A stretch of DNA of 64,000 nt. Source: Muscardinus avellanarius. Its lineage: Eukaryota; Chordata; Mammalia; Rodentia; Gliridae. The stretch lies in the NCBI GenBank assembly GCA_963383645.1, contig OY726560.1:27798800-27862799 (forward strand), in the 5' to 3' direction. Positions 22,946-35,269 of this stretch are shown here, in pieces (position 1 is the stretch's first letter; the number at the start of each line of letters is the position of its first letter). The position numbers and the translations under genes are program-made. Under the pieces are notes generated by a model that saw only the letters and a program-made list of their open reading frames with translations, ran no database searches and was not told where the DNA came from.

Positions 22946-23454
22946 AACAGTCTCTGATAACCCAGTTGTTGCTTTTATCTCCCTCCTAAATCCCTTAACT
23001 CTATTTTGAACCTAATAATTAGATTAGTAAATGAAATATAACAGAACCCATTTGAAAAGGAGCTAGTAACTTAACCTTTAGAGTCAGAAATCACTGAAAA
23101 TCTCAATAAATGATATAAAAACAAGAGATCAATTTTTAGAAGATTTAGGCCAGTTCCACTAAAATATTTCTGGCTGGACTGGCTCATCATATAACAAGTG
23201 TCATGCTACCATGTGTAAATGCTAAAATGCCCTCACTCTTCTAGTAGGCTTGGTAAAGCACCCTGTACTTTTGCCCTCTCAAGCAGACAATTTTGGGGGG
23301 TTTGCATTTGAAAAGATATTAGTTCTTCCACTTGGATATGGCTTGGATTCTATGAAAAACTTGGAGTATTCTCAACTTAAATAATTTAACATGCTATTTT
23401 AACCATATGAAATATTTAAAAATTTTAATGCTGTTTGGGATAATATGACTACAA

Positions 23455-23711
23455 ATATGTGTGTATGTGTGTATCTGTGTATATATGTATATGTGTGCAT
23501 GTGCATTACTGAACATTGAACCCAGTAGCATTCTACCTCCCAGGTACACTTCCAGCCCTTTAAAGGTTTTTAATAGTAATTTAAAAAAAAATAGGGTCTT
23601 TCTAAGTGCTGAAAGCCTCACTGGATTGTTGAGGCTATCCTTGAACCTGTAATTCTCCTGTCTCAGCCTCTCAAGTACTGAGATTACAAGAATATGCCAC
23701 TATGCGTAGCT
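23455..23711 (-). mobile_element. B1-dID SINE with TG-rich tail
   Basis: TG-rich imperfect repeat 23455-23505, then TTACTGAACATTGAACCCAG to CCACTATGCGTAGCT. Confidence 0.85.
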
Positions 23712-23767
23712 ACAAAATTTAAATAACTTAAATATGTGTTATTTTATTCCATCAAAATCAGCTCATG

Positions 23768-23965
23768 GTCGGGCATGGTGGTGCACACTTGTAATCCCCA
23801 TGCTTGGGAAGCTGAGACAGGAAGATCGCACAGGTTCGAAGCCAGTCTCAGCTACATAGTGAGACCCTGTTTCCAAATAAAATATAAAATAGGATTGGGA
23901 TATAGCCCGGAGGTAGAAAGCCCCTGGGTTCCACCCCCAGTACCACCAAAATAAAAATTAAAAAG
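23768..23965 (+). mobile_element. Young B1-dID SINE
   Basis: GTCGGGCATGGTGGTGCACAC start, CCACCCCCAGTACCACC end. Target duplication AATCAGCTCATG at 23756-23767 and 23966-23977. Confidence 0.92.
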
Positions 23966-24044
23966 AATCAGCTCATGAAAGATATTGCAAATTCTTGTAA
24001 AATTACAGGTTTATTTGTTTTTTCTTATTTAACAATACAAATTT

Positions 24045-24249
24045 AAGCCAGGCATGGTGGCACCTGCTTGTAATCCCAGTACTTGGGAGACTTATACTGG
24101 AGGATCTCATGTTTGCAGCCAGGCTCAGCCACTTAGTGGGGGCCCCCCTCACTTAGTAAGACCCTGTTTAGAATAAAGGGTAAAATATAGGGCTGAATGT
24201 GTAGCTTGGAAGCAAAATGCTCCTGGATACCATACCTAGTACAAAAAAA
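24045..24249 (+). mobile_element. B1-dID SINE
   Basis: AGCCAGGCATGGTGGCACCTG start; right part TGTGTAGCTTGGAAGC; A-rich end. Confidence 0.85.
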
Positions 24250-24681
24250 TTACAAACTTAAATTATTGTATCCCATAATTTGGTATAGTGGGTTTCATTT
24301 TTTTCATATTTATCTAATTGTTGAAAATGAATTTTTAAAAAATGTACTTTGCTTTTTACATCAAATGAAGTGTTCTAATTTGACTAACTGCAAATATTTC
24401 TAATACTGCCTAAGGTAGTTAAGATTTCAGAATAGCAAATGTTTATTTACAGTGAGCCAATTGCTTTAGGAATATAAACAATAGAATATACAATAATAAA
24501 TGCACTCAACTGTATATAACTAATAGTATTCAAGGGGACAAAATATAAGCACTGAGTTTTATGCAAAAGCAAAATACAATTTATGCAAATTGGATAAAAA
24601 TGTGAATTCATTTCTTTGAAAACCTAACCAGGTATATTAATTTAAGAAAAGCTCAGACAATGGAAGAATTATCTAACAAGG

Positions 24682-25265
24682 TACTATGGTCTGAACCTGT
24701 CCTCTAAAATTCATATGTTGCGAATTTAATCTCCTATTCTTTTTTTTTTTTTTTTTTTTGGTACTGGGGATGGAACCCAGGAGCATTCTGCCTCTGAGCT
24801 ACACCCCCAGCCTTATTTTTTCACTCTTTATTTTTAAACAGGGTCTCAATGAGTTGTGGAGGGCCTCAGTAAATAGCTGAGGCTGTCTCCGAACCACTAT
24901 CCTCCTGTCTTAGCCTCACAAATGCTGGGATTAGAAGCTTAAGCCAACACACCCAGATAGCAATCTCCCATTTTAATGGAAGTATTTAAGGTCTTTGGAA
25001 CAGAGCCCACACAAATGGATCGATGATGCTATCAAAATAGTTTAAGGGAGTGGACTACTCCCCTCCATTTTTTGTTATGCAAAGACCCAGTGGCCCTTTT
25101 CTTCAGAGAAACTGGCAACAAGGACCACCTTGGAACCACAGACCAACCCTGCCAGCACCCTCATCTTGGACTTCTGTGCCCCAGAATGATGAGAAATAAA
25201 TTTCTGTTCTTTATGAATGACCCCAGTCCCATACTCTATAACAGAATGACAACATGGACTAAGAA
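24682..25265 (+). mobile_element. MaLR/MLT1-like LTR, interrupted by a SINE
   Basis: ACTATGGTCTGAACCTGTCC...AAAATTCATATGTTGCGAAT start; CATCTTGGACTTCTGTGCCC and GATGAGAAATAAATTTCTGT (poly(A) region) towards the end; GGACTAAGAAACA at 25257-25269. SINE at 24739-24955. Confidence 0.7.
24739..24955 (-). mobile_element. B1-dID SINE inside the MaLR LTR
   Basis: Poly-T, GGTACTGGGGATGGAACCCAG start, ends CCAACACACCCAGA. Flanks AATCTCCTATT and AATCTCCCATT look like a target duplication with one change. Confidence 0.9.
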
Positions 25266-25269
25266 ACAC

Positions 25270-26100
25270 AGTGAGCATATTGTCATAGAAGAAATTCTGG
25301 CCAACGTTACCCAATCTGTGAATCAATTTTAATTGCCTTTACTCCCCATTTTAAATGAGATTCTCTCAGGACAGACACTGAGATACAAACTGAGGAACCG
25401 TTTTAGAAGAAAGTGTTGCCAGCAGAAACCAGAAAAGGCAATTGGAGGAGCAGGGGCGGGAGGAGGATGATACAAGTGAGAGGCAGCAGGTGCAAAATGC
25501 AAAGAACATCACAAAGCTCAGAATTCAAGACGAATCATTTTACTACCACTTTAGAGATAAATTAAAATTAATGGGAAAAAAGCCATGAGGAACAAAACAT
25601 TAAAAAATAAAGACAACCTATTATTTGTTTTAGGAACCTGTTATTAGGCAAAAAGAGAAGCCCTTTCAATCAGCACAGGGTTTCCTGCCTACCTGCCTAG
25701 CGGTTTATGACAAATGCGAAAGGTGTTCAAAGAGAGGAAACAATGCAATGATACCATTTTTATTGTAATGTTTATATTAATTTCTTTTTCTTGGCCTAAA
25801 ATATAGGAGAATATTTTGATGAGTATATAGTTGAGTTCACAATTTTCCTTTTGCTTTGTACTTGGTGTTTGTAGCAAGGTACAGAAAGAAGCCACCAAAG
25901 TGTGGTGTGAGGTGAAGTCCCATATCCAAATTGCATACCAAAGTTTTTCCATTTTGAGACAAAGTGGCTTGGCTTTAGCCTTTCGTATCTGCGGAGCATA
26001 GGCAATAAGTCGCCTCCCCCGGCACTTCAGGTTTTCTAGAGAGACCCTCAAACTCAATCTTCTCAAGAAGGTTGCAGGTACATATACTGAAATTAAAACA
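25270..26100. other. Unannotated intergenic sequence
   Basis: No confident repeat or gene. The longest frame (25689-26222, minus) has no recognisable domain, ends within a SINE and has no transcription context. Confidence 0.45.
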
Positions 26101-26101
26101 C

Positions 26102-26325
26102 AGCTGGGCATGGTAGTACATGTCTGTAATCTTTGTACTTGGAGGTTGAGACAGGAGGATTGCAAGTTCAAAGCCAACCTTAGCATTTTAGTGAGACTGT
26201 TAGCAGCTAACCCTGTCTTCAAATAAAAATAGAATAGGGCTGGTGCTGTAGCTCAGAGGAAGAAAGAATCTTGGGTTCATTTCCCAATACCACAAAAAGA
26301 AAAAGGAAAAGAAAGGGACAAAAGA
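26102..26325 (+). mobile_element. B1-dID SINE
   Basis: AGCTGGGCATGGTAGTACATG start; TGTAGCTCAGAGGAAG A-box-like; A-rich tail. Confidence 0.85.
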
Positions 26326-26930
26326 AAGAAAACATAGTCACTGGATTAAAAGCATGTCTGGGACAAGAATTAAACTTGTTTTTAGAATCAACTACATTTG
26401 TTTTATGACTTTTAGCAGTAAGCAACTTAACTTCCCTGAAGATAAGTCAAGACTTCTGTGGAATATCTAACTGAAAAAGTGAGTTAAAATGTAAGTTGAA
26501 CTCAATCAGAATAATACTCAAATATTAAGCTTTTTTCCTTCCTCATCTTGAATTGATAGGCATTATTAGACTGTTACTGTTCGAGGAACAAGCAGCAGAC
26601 ATAAATTCTGACTAACAGATAAAATGATGGAACTTATTAAAGGGACATAGAGAGACTGGGGTAACAAATTTTAAGTTAAAATGTAAAAACAAAAAACAAA
26701 AACAAAAAACCTTTAACAACCTATCAGGTAAAATTGGTATTAGGAGGTAATTATAAAATTATTTGGTTTATATTACCATGATAAATCAGTTGTAATCCTT
26801 TTTCAGTCTCTGTGGCATACTGCTCAAGATTCAAAATATGTAAAGTAAATTAATAAAATGAACAAAGTAAGTGAATGAATGAACAAACTAAACAAAGGTA
26901 GATCATGTGTCTATGTATTAGTAAGCCTTT
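26326..26930. other. AT-rich intergenic sequence
   Basis: Contains an (AAAAAC)n patch near 26685-26710; otherwise nothing recognised. Confidence 0.5.
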
Positions 26931-26934
26931 TCAC

Positions 26935-27325
26935 AGATATAATCTAAAGAACTGACTATGTAACTTAGAGAAAAGTTAATTTATTCTCTCATGGTTTCAG
27001 TCCATGTGAGGCCAAGGACTAAAGATCTCAGAGTATGAAGGTGGTGGTAGGAAGAGAGAGGATGGCGTCCTCCTCGCATCATGGAGGCTGGACACAAGAG
27101 AACAATCAAGGGGAGAAAGAACTGTATATAATTCCCAAAGATGCACCCTCTGAGCACACCTTCTCCAGCCATACCCTACCTGCCTAGAACACCACCCAAA
27201 GAAATTCATTATAATGAATTTATCCACTACTGGGATGACAACCCTTGTGACTGAATTATATCAGCCTTGAATATTAATAAGTGTATTTTTCAGGGGACTT
27301 TTTATATCGAACTGTAACAGCACAT
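26935..27325 (-). mobile_element. Probable old interspersed repeat, class uncertain
   Basis: AATTTATTCTCTCATGGTTTCAG, AGAGGATGGCGTCCTCC and TGCCTAGAACACCACCC phrases look like a degraded LTR or DNA-transposon repeat read on the minus strand. I cannot name the family. Confidence 0.35.
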
Positions 27326-27329
27326 GTGT

Positions 27330-27921
27330 GGATAGGGATGTCCCAAAACCTTGACAGTCAGCTTTATAAACACCATAAAAATAAGGATAAGTAGTAATTA
27401 GAAAGGAAATCAAGATGCAATCATCAGAGAAAGGAAAGGTTGAGATTATATCATAGGAACAAATATGAAAAGCAAGAAATAAAGAAACATTTAAAATACA
27501 TCTCTTAAAAGATATTAAATGTAAATTGGTTAGGCAAGAATCATATCACAGTCCTGAGCAGAAAGGAATTGTATATCCACAGATAGCATTGTGTAGAGCC
27601 AGAGCCAAAACAAAAGTGAAAAGCAGTCAGAAGCCCTTACACTGTTAGGAGGATTGAGCTGCAATTGGAATTTATTTATTTATTTATTTTTGTAACTGGA
27701 GCATAAGATTCATTTCAGAGATCCAAAATCATTACACAGAAATAGATGGTAGTGCTTTCTGTTTGAATCATCAAAATGACTTTAATATAGGAAGTATATG
27801 TTGCAATATCCATTCATAATCATTAATTTGAATGATATTTAATATCTTGGATGATATTAAATCAATATGCCCTCAAATATTTAGAAAATTCTATGATTCT
27901 AGGAAAAAAACAGTTATAACC

Positions 27922-27953
<32 letters not shown>

Positions 27954-28299
27954 TATCACTGTACTGTTGAAATGATACATATATATAGCACTGAAATGTT
28001 GATTGGTCAAAATTTCATTTGTGACCTATAAAATGATAGTGATTGAAAGAGTTATCCAACAAGCAGCATTTAGATTCAATGCTTAGAATTCAGTAAACAT
28101 TTAGTCTCCTACATTCATTAATTTTCTACTAAATTAGTACACTGAAATGTTTCCAAATGATGTAAACATCAAACAATGATTGAATATCATGGCTAAAATA
28201 AAAAATAGATTTTCTTTGTAAAGGAAAATCAAAGTTTACAGGTGCATTCATATTTAACTGTTCTATGTATATGACAACTATCAATTTTAGAGCACTTCC
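27330..28299. other. AT-rich intergenic sequence with (AT)n
   Basis: AT microsatellite at 27930-27956; no gene or other repeat recognised. Confidence 0.5.
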
Positions 28300-28307
28300 G
28301 CACGCAC

Positions 28308-28748
28308 TTTTTTAAAAAATTCTTTATTGAACATAAATGGCATACATTTAAACTATACTTGATGCCCTCTCCCCCCTCCCGCCCCTGTTTTCCCTTCCCC
28401 CCTCCCAGCAATAAAACAATGATTGTCCCGGGTAACCATGCCATATTCATAATTTTACATATATTCAGATGTAGACCCTCATTAATCAAGTTCAGCCTTC
28501 CTCCTCCTCTATCTTCCCATTCAAGCTTTGCTGGTATTTCCCCTCCATTATCTGGAGTCCCACTAGTATCCTCTGGATTCCCTAGTTTGGGCATATTAGA
28601 GGAAACATATGTACCTTCTCCTTCTGTGCTTGGCTGGTCTCGCTTAACATAATGTTCTCCAGGACTTTCCATCTTCTTGCAAAAGGTATGATTTTGTTCT
28701 TCTTTATGGCTGAGTAGAATTCCATTGTGTGTATTTCCCAGAGTTTTG
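28308..28748 (-). mobile_element. Short 5'-truncated L1 with target duplication
   Basis: Minus-strand L1: 3'UTR with a C-rich segment (28370-28408) and the ORF2 end (TTTATGGCTGAGTAGAATTCC near 28703). GCACGCAC plus a T/A run flanks it at 28300-28315 and 28749-28764. Its 3'UTR differs from the older L1 ends in the window. The frames at 28229-28672 and 28359-28652 are by-products of this copy. Confidence 0.85.
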
Positions 28749-28764
28749 CACGCACATTTTTAAA

Positions 28765-30200
28765 ATAGAGCCAAATACTTGATTTAAGCCTGTTTATTGG
28801 AACAGTAGTTTAACTTACACTTAGCAGCAGTTTTCATCTGCTGTCCATTTCTGCCGTGGTTCACCTACTGTCTCTACACTGTGTTGGCTGATTAGTACAA
28901 TTTCCAGCTATTAGGACAGCAAGCCAGCAATCCAATTTATAAATTATATTGAGAAAAATGAGTTTTTATCTCTATGATATTGTTGATTATAACATCAAGT
29001 ACAGTTTTTTAACTTACTATTTTTTATACCTGTTTTTCAATTTATTAAGTCATTGCACTTGGAAGCATCCTTGTGCAGAGTAAGGGGTAGGAAGCCTCGT
29101 TTCTTTTTCTGGAGAATTGGCCCATGTACAGATTTGAAAAAAAAATGTTTAAAATGCTCCTCTTTTTTTCAGAAATCTTGGAATGTGTTCTTGGTGTATG
29201 GTAACAAACTCATGAGGTTATTTTAATGGATACCAAAATCTTAGTTCACCTATTCATAGCACAGGAAGATCCAGTAGCACTTTCAGACAGAGAGAGAAAA
29301 AAAAAATTCAGCACTACCAGAATTTAACTAAAACAAAATCTTAATATGTCAGAAAAATAGTGATACTGTCATAACATCCTCTCCTCTCGTGTCTTGCAGA
29401 ATCACCAGCAGGCACTCTGCCACCCCATAAATAGGAAGGCTTTCAACATGATTGCTAAAATACCAGAGAATGTGCTGTATTTTCCTGCATAGTTTTAGCC
29501 TTACATCTTCTATCTTCTCAAATATCCTAAAGAGAAAGTACATGTTATTGTCCTGGCCAAGACACTCTCTATTTTTTTTCCCTGCATGTAAGCAGGGCAC
29601 CCTGAACATAGTATCTCTTACCCATAATAGATCAGACAAATGTCAGAAAAAAAGGAGAAACCAACCCACTTGCCTCTGCCCATCGTAGCAACTGAAAAGG
29701 AGAAACTCAGATGGGTTAGTCAATATAAACACCCTAATTATCTGCCTTGTCAGCTTTTATTTTCATTGACTGAGGTGTTTAGGACCTTTAATTGCTTATG
29801 GTCAAATTACTAGAAATTAATTTAAAAAAATAAGTGGAAAAAGTTACTTTTGATGTAACTTTTAATGTAAAATTTTCTTGGGTAAATTACCAATACAAAA
29901 AGGAAATCTCCACATATTCACTATGAATTAAAATTTTTTCCCACTAAAGCCACTCAAGATCTATTTTTTATTCATTACTTTATGGGATTATGCACATGGT
30001 TGTATAGGTCATTGTGCTCAGATCTCCAAAAACAAAAAACAAAAAAAGAAAAGAAAAACAAAAAAGTCACCTATTCTGGAGTTTTCTAGGCAAAGCAGAA
30101 GCAGAAATGAAGAAACAAATCTGAGAAAGAGGGAACAGCAGTATGTGGTAACAATGTGCTGATTTTTCCAAAATATTTTGAAGGCACTAAAAAGCTGTTG
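28765..30200. other. Unannotated intergenic sequence
   Basis: No gene or confident repeat. Frames at 29349-29639 and 29452-29688 lie on opposite strands of the same DNA and match nothing known to me. Confidence 0.45.
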
Positions 30201-30214
30201 GGGAATTTTAAGCA

Positions 30215-30478
30215 GGAGCACCAAATGACCACTATTAGGGGAAAGAGGAGAAGGTATAGAGACATAAATAATGCAACCATTGAAATAATGCTATGTACAT
30301 TTATTAAATTACTAATGCCAATCTCAAAAACATATATGGGGAAGAGGAGGGAGGAGGGGAAGAGGTGGGGCCCAGAGGAAATTCTCCAAGAGTTGTGTGC
30401 ATGGATGTATCTATTATACTATATAACTCAGTATGATATATAATTACAATGCACCAAAATAAAATTATAGGAAATTAT
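30215..30478 (+). mobile_element. L1 3' end fragment
   Basis: GCTATGTACATTTATTAAATTAC..., GGGAGGAGGGG, CAGTATGATATATAATTAC, A-rich end. Same family as 9020-9262. Confidence 0.8.
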
Positions 30479-31258
30479 ATTTTAGAAAAATTGTTCCTGA
30501 TTGGAAGATATATTGAATTATTTGAAGCCTGCACAAAGCTAGTCATTATAAGATTAATAGGAAGACAGTGATTTGAAAAACATTAAGAAATAGAAACGGA
30601 AGAAGGTGCAGGGCAAGGAAGGAAGGATGAGGAATAGCACCTGGGTTTCTGGTTTTGCTCCGAGAGAGGAAATTATGCTTCCAAAGTTCAGTATTTAATT
30701 GCAAGATAAGAATAGAAATTAAACTAATAAAAGTCAAGAATAAATATTTGACATATTAGTGTTATCACAGTACACAATCTTCAAAACTAGTTCTATTTAC
30801 CGACCCCAAACTAATCTTGGTTGCAGTTTAAAAATCCAATATGGTCATCAGTAAAACCAGGTAAGCACTTAGTCAATATTAATAAACCAAAGTCTACTAC
30901 GATCTACTAGTCTGAGAACTAACAATGCGTCAATTAAACAATGTGATGACCCTAAAAGGTCTTCCTCCTCACCCTTCATAAATAAATTATGAATAAGACA
31001 AAACCAAAAGCTGTTTAAGAGATAACAAGAATTAAAGAATCTGCAGCAGATGGTACCAGCTGTGCACATTTAATTCCAGCTCAAACAATCTGCCAAACAG
31101 TTAGACAGAACTGCTTTTGCATGTGAAATTGGAATGTCTCAGAGCCAAGGAAGAAATGAGAGTAGTTTTTCTGGCATTAGTTATCAAACCTTTTATTATA
31201 ATTAATGTTAGTGGACACAGACCTTTTTTTCCTTTCATTGCCTTCTTTGCACTAGCAT
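30479..31258. other. AT-rich intergenic sequence
   Basis: No gene or confident repeat. Confidence 0.5.
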
Positions 31259-31331
31259 TCTCTCTCTCGCTCTCTCTCTCTCTCTCGCTCTCTCTCGCTC
31301 TCTCTCGCTCTCGCTCTCGCTCTCGCTCTCT
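31259..31331. repeat. CT repeat with CTCTCG/CTCG higher-order units
   Basis: CT units interrupted by CG at decreasing spacing, ending in CTCTCG-type units up to 31331. Gives Ser-Leu or Arg-Ser artefact frames. Confidence 0.95.
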
Positions 31332-31545
31332 TCTCTTTTTACCTCAAATAGTATACATATAGTACATATATATACAACATAATACCCATTATACAACATA
31401 ATACACATACACATATACATATACACATACATACACCAATCTTTGCATCAGTTAAAGAATGAACTCAAAAGACTAATTTGTTAAAATGTGGCTTACAACA
31501 ATACAACATACCCTAGGTATATAGAATAAGAAAATTTTATTGTAG

Positions 31546-31548
<3 letters not shown>

Positions 31549-31590
<42 letters not shown>
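31549..31590. repeat. (TG)n microsatellite
   Basis: TG run at the tail side of the next SINE. Confidence 0.97.
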
Positions 31591-31591
<1 letters not shown>

Positions 31592-31786
31592 CAGGGGGTA
31601 CTGGAGATGGAACTCAGGGGCCAAGCTATATTCCCAGCCCTATTTTTATTCTTTATTTTGAAACAGGGTCTCACTAAGTTGCAGAGAGCCTCACTAAGTA
31701 GCTGGGGCTGGTGGTGCACCTGAAGTCCTCTTGTTTCAGCCCCTGAAGTACTGGGATTACAGGCTTGTGCCATCAAGCCCAGTTTA
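31592..31786 (-). mobile_element. B1-dID SINE
   Basis: GGGGGTACTGGAGATGGAAC start, GCCATCAAGCCCAGTTT end. Confidence 0.87.
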
Positions 31787-33014
31787 TTGTAGGTATTTTA
31801 AAGGTAAATTTTTAAAAGACTATAATATTTCTCTTTATATATAAGGAAACTCTAAATAATAAATAAAAATAAAGCAACATAATATAAAATGTCACAAAAT
31901 AATCTATAGACCTTAAAGGAAGTACACTTAAAAGTATGTTGGAACAGACAAATATAAGAAATCAAGAAAAAAACTAGACTGGAACTTAGTCAAAATAGAA
32001 ACTTTGAGTAGGCTGGTAAAAGACTAACCAATATCGATGGCTAAGGGGACAATGTCAATAAGGGTCCTTTGAGGAAATGCCAATACATTCAGAGAGCACA
32101 TTTATCGGACAGACTCACCAAATGAAGGGAACAACATTGAAGAGTCTTGAGATTTAAGGCAATAAATGTATCCTGAAGATAATAATAATGGGAAGCCAGA
32201 AAAGCTATTGGATAAGATAACTGCCATGAGAAAATGCTAACGTTCTGTGCATTACAGAATGGAAAAGACATGGTAAGCCTGAAAAGAGTCTTGAGGTCCT
32301 TGCAATGAAGCATGTACAAGATAATAACCTGGGTTCAGATGATGGCATTAAAGTAGCTGGGATGACAGGTATGTACCACCATCCCTGGATTATCAAGTGC
32401 TTTAAAATAAAAAAATTGATAAAACTTTGACAGTAGTCTCAAAATATTCTTGTGGAGAATGTTCCCAGCGTAGAGTGGTAAAAGAAAGAATAGACTTTAT
32501 GAGAAATTGAAAAATAGAGAGAACCAAGAAGATCCGATTGAAGTGCAGTAGCCATGTTCATAAGATCAGTGACTTTGTTATTTCTGGGAAGCGTTTTTGT
32601 TTCCCAAGTTTACCATAAAAATTACCATAAACTTGATTCTTAAATTAATAGAAATTAATTCTCTAATGCAGTCAGGTTGTCAGCGGATTTTTTTTTCTTC
32701 TGGAGGCTCTGAGAGTGAATCCATTCTGTGTTGCTTTCCTAGTTTCTGGTAATCGGCAAAAATCTTTGGTATTTCTTGGTGTGTAGACTTATGTCTCCAG
32801 GGTCGACTTCCTTTCTTAATCTGCCTTCTTTTCTGGGTCTGTATCTGATATCTCCCTCTCTCTTTGCCTTTCTTTTATGAAGACCCTACCACTACTACAA
32901 ATACATTCAGAATAATGGGATCTCAGTTTTAATGTAATTGTATTAACACATAATTTTTATTTAATAATTATTTTTAGTTTTGCAAATAATAAACATACTT
33001 ATGGGGTAGAATGT

Positions 33015-33017
<3 letters not shown>
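31787..33017. other. Unannotated intergenic sequence
   Basis: A short B1-like 5' piece on the minus strand at about 32345-32392 (AAAGTAGCTGGGATGACAGG). Otherwise no gene or repeat recognised. Confidence 0.5.

Positions 33018-33055
<38 letters not shown>
33018..33055. repeat. (TA)n microsatellite
   Basis: Pure TA run. Confidence 0.97.
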
Positions 33056-33061
<6 letters not shown>

Positions 33062-33264
33062 TGTGGAGTGATCAATTAGACTGATCAACATAGGTATTAT
33101 CACACATAACTGTTGCTTTCTGGAAATAAGATCACATTTATTAATCCCAGGAGTTAGGACTTAGAAATGTCTTCTGGAGGGCTGATCCTCAAAACACTAG
33201 ATGCATTACCAAAAGTAGGGAGCAGTGGGGTTATAAGGCCACTTCTCATACTCTTCCATCATTT

Positions 33265-33370
33265 GAGAAAGTTATTAAAATCTGAGATAAGCAACCATTC
33301 CCATTTTATAGATAAAAAAAGCTCAGAGAAGGCCTATAGGTTTATAGTTATATTGCTATTAAAAATAGCA
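33265..33370 (+). mobile_element. MIR fragment
   Basis: ATTCCCATTTTATAGATAAA followed by AAGCTCAGAGAAGG is the MIR right half, diverged. Confidence 0.55.
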
Positions 33371-34495
33371 GCTTTCTTGCCATAAATGAATTTTCAATTT
33401 TCTTTTTTTTTCTTCAAAAGCATTATTTCATGTTGACCCAGACCCAGAAAATTATTTATTTTATTATTTTTTTCCTTTAAAAAAGAATTGCCTTGTGAAC
33501 ATCTAGTCATAGTCTTTTGCAAACATTTAGTTTGCAAATTTTCTTATCAAATATAGAGTTTTGGAGTTATTTCGTCATTGTCTTTTTGCCCTAGTTGTAT
33601 TTTTCTTGTTGATGTTTTGTATTTAGGGAAAAACAAAGTTAATTGAAAAAATTAGGATCAAGATTTTTTTTGTCCCAGAAAAAGCACATTCTTTCAAATT
33701 CAAAGTGATTAGTTTGAGCAAAGATCACATTGTAATTTTCATATAAGAGATACTGTTATGTTGTATCTATATAAAATGTTTTCATGAAGTGAATATTGAT
33801 TCATTCAAATCTATGCTAAATACGTGAAATGTTACAAAATATAAATTGATCTTCATAGAGCAGATAGGTAAATTCTGGGTCCATTTATAAATATAGAATG
33901 ATTTTTATAGTATTACAATAAATAACCTAATATAAACAAATCAAAGTATGACTACTAATTTATAATCATTTAATAATTATTGAGCCTTCCAAGGTATATT
34001 TATAATAAATATCTGATGTCTTCAATCAACTTTGAAGTGTTAAATTGATTTTTTTATAAAACCAGTGAATATATGATACCAAAATAACAAATTGATTTGC
34101 TTACTCAATGAAACAGTCAATTGACTGACTTGTTTAAAAATGTACCACTGGAGATTTATATAAATTGGCCAATCATTACATTCTCCTAAAAGAACAAAAA
34201 GTAGAACATATTGCAAGGACTCTAAATTGTCTTTCAATTGTCACTTTTCCCTGGCTAATTATATTTCTCTACCATCATCTGTCATATCTTTCCCAAGAGT
34301 ATTACATCCTAGTTTACTAAATTTTAAATAAGCCTATAACTTTTCTAACTTTACTCAGACTATTTCTGATAAACAATATCCTCAGTATTTTTTTTTCCTG
34401 TCAAACATCCCTACATGATCCTAGAATGGCTCAAATGTTTATCTTTTTCATGTAGTTCTCTACTGTCCCCAGCTATGAATAATCTCCCCACCATC
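33371..34495. other. AT-rich intergenic sequence
   Basis: No gene or recognised repeat. Confidence 0.5.
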
Positions 34496-34499
34496 TGAG

Positions 34500-34680
34500 A
34501 ATTTTACAGGCATCTCTCTTAAAGTGGTTTTACTATATTGGCATGAGTGTTACTTGATAATATAATTTATCCCTTCTATTACACTGTAAGCCCCTTAAGG
34601 ACAGAGTAATATGTAATTCCTGTATTTGTTTTCTTGCAAAGGGAGCTCAGAAGGACTTCTTAAATAAATGAATGAACACA
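34500..34680 (+). mobile_element. L2 3' end fragment
   Basis: ACACTGTAAGCCCCTTAAGG, GTATTTGTTTTC and TTAAATAAATGAATGAAC give the L2 3' signature. Confidence 0.65.
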
Positions 34681-35056
34681 CAAATGAAATGATACTAGCT
34701 ATACAAAGAGTAAAGATGAAATTGATCCCTGTCCAGATGAGACAGATATTTGTACTTACAATCCAAATTGGATTATGTGTAGCCAAACCGAAATCAGTTG
34801 CATTGATTTTCTTTCCTTTTGTAGCCAAAATGATCATTCTAAGTCAAGGTCACTGTTATCTTCCTATCTAAAATAAAAAAGATGCTTGTACTGTTTGCTT
34901 TCCTGTGCTCTTATTCTGGGTAATATTTTGATATTTATTCATTTCAAGACACATATGAAAAACCAATGAAAAAACAGAGTTGTTACTTGGGAAGTTTAAA
35001 AATTAAATCCAATTATGTAGTAATAAACATTCATAATCTTAATGTGGTTCAAACAT
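34681..35056. other. Unannotated intergenic sequence
   Basis: Nothing recognised. Confidence 0.5.
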
Positions 35057-35073
35057 AAGAACGTGTTTATATT

Positions 35074-35264
35074 GCCAGGCATGGTGGTACACGCTTGTAA
35101 TCCTCGGGTTTGGGAGACAGAGACAGGATGATAGCGCAGGTTTGAAGCCAGCCTCGCTGGCTTAAGAGACCCTGTTTCCAAATAAAAATATAAAAGAGGT
35201 CTGGGGGTGTAGCCCAGAGGTAGAAGGGTTTCCAGGAACCCCAGTACCACCAAAAAAAAAAAAA
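35074..35264 (+). mobile_element. B1-dID SINE, altered B-box subfamily
   Basis: GCCAGGCATGGTGGTACACG start, CCAGGAACCCCAGTACCACC end, A tail. Near-exact target duplication AAGAACGTGT / AAGAACATGT. Confidence 0.9.
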
Positions 35265-35269
35265 AGAAC

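Noticed and set aside
25689..26222. 177-codon minus-strand frame
   Set aside because: Part is SINE sequence and the rest resembles no protein; no promoter or splice evidence.
28229..28672. Overlapping frames on both strands
   Set aside because: They are read through an L1 3'UTR.
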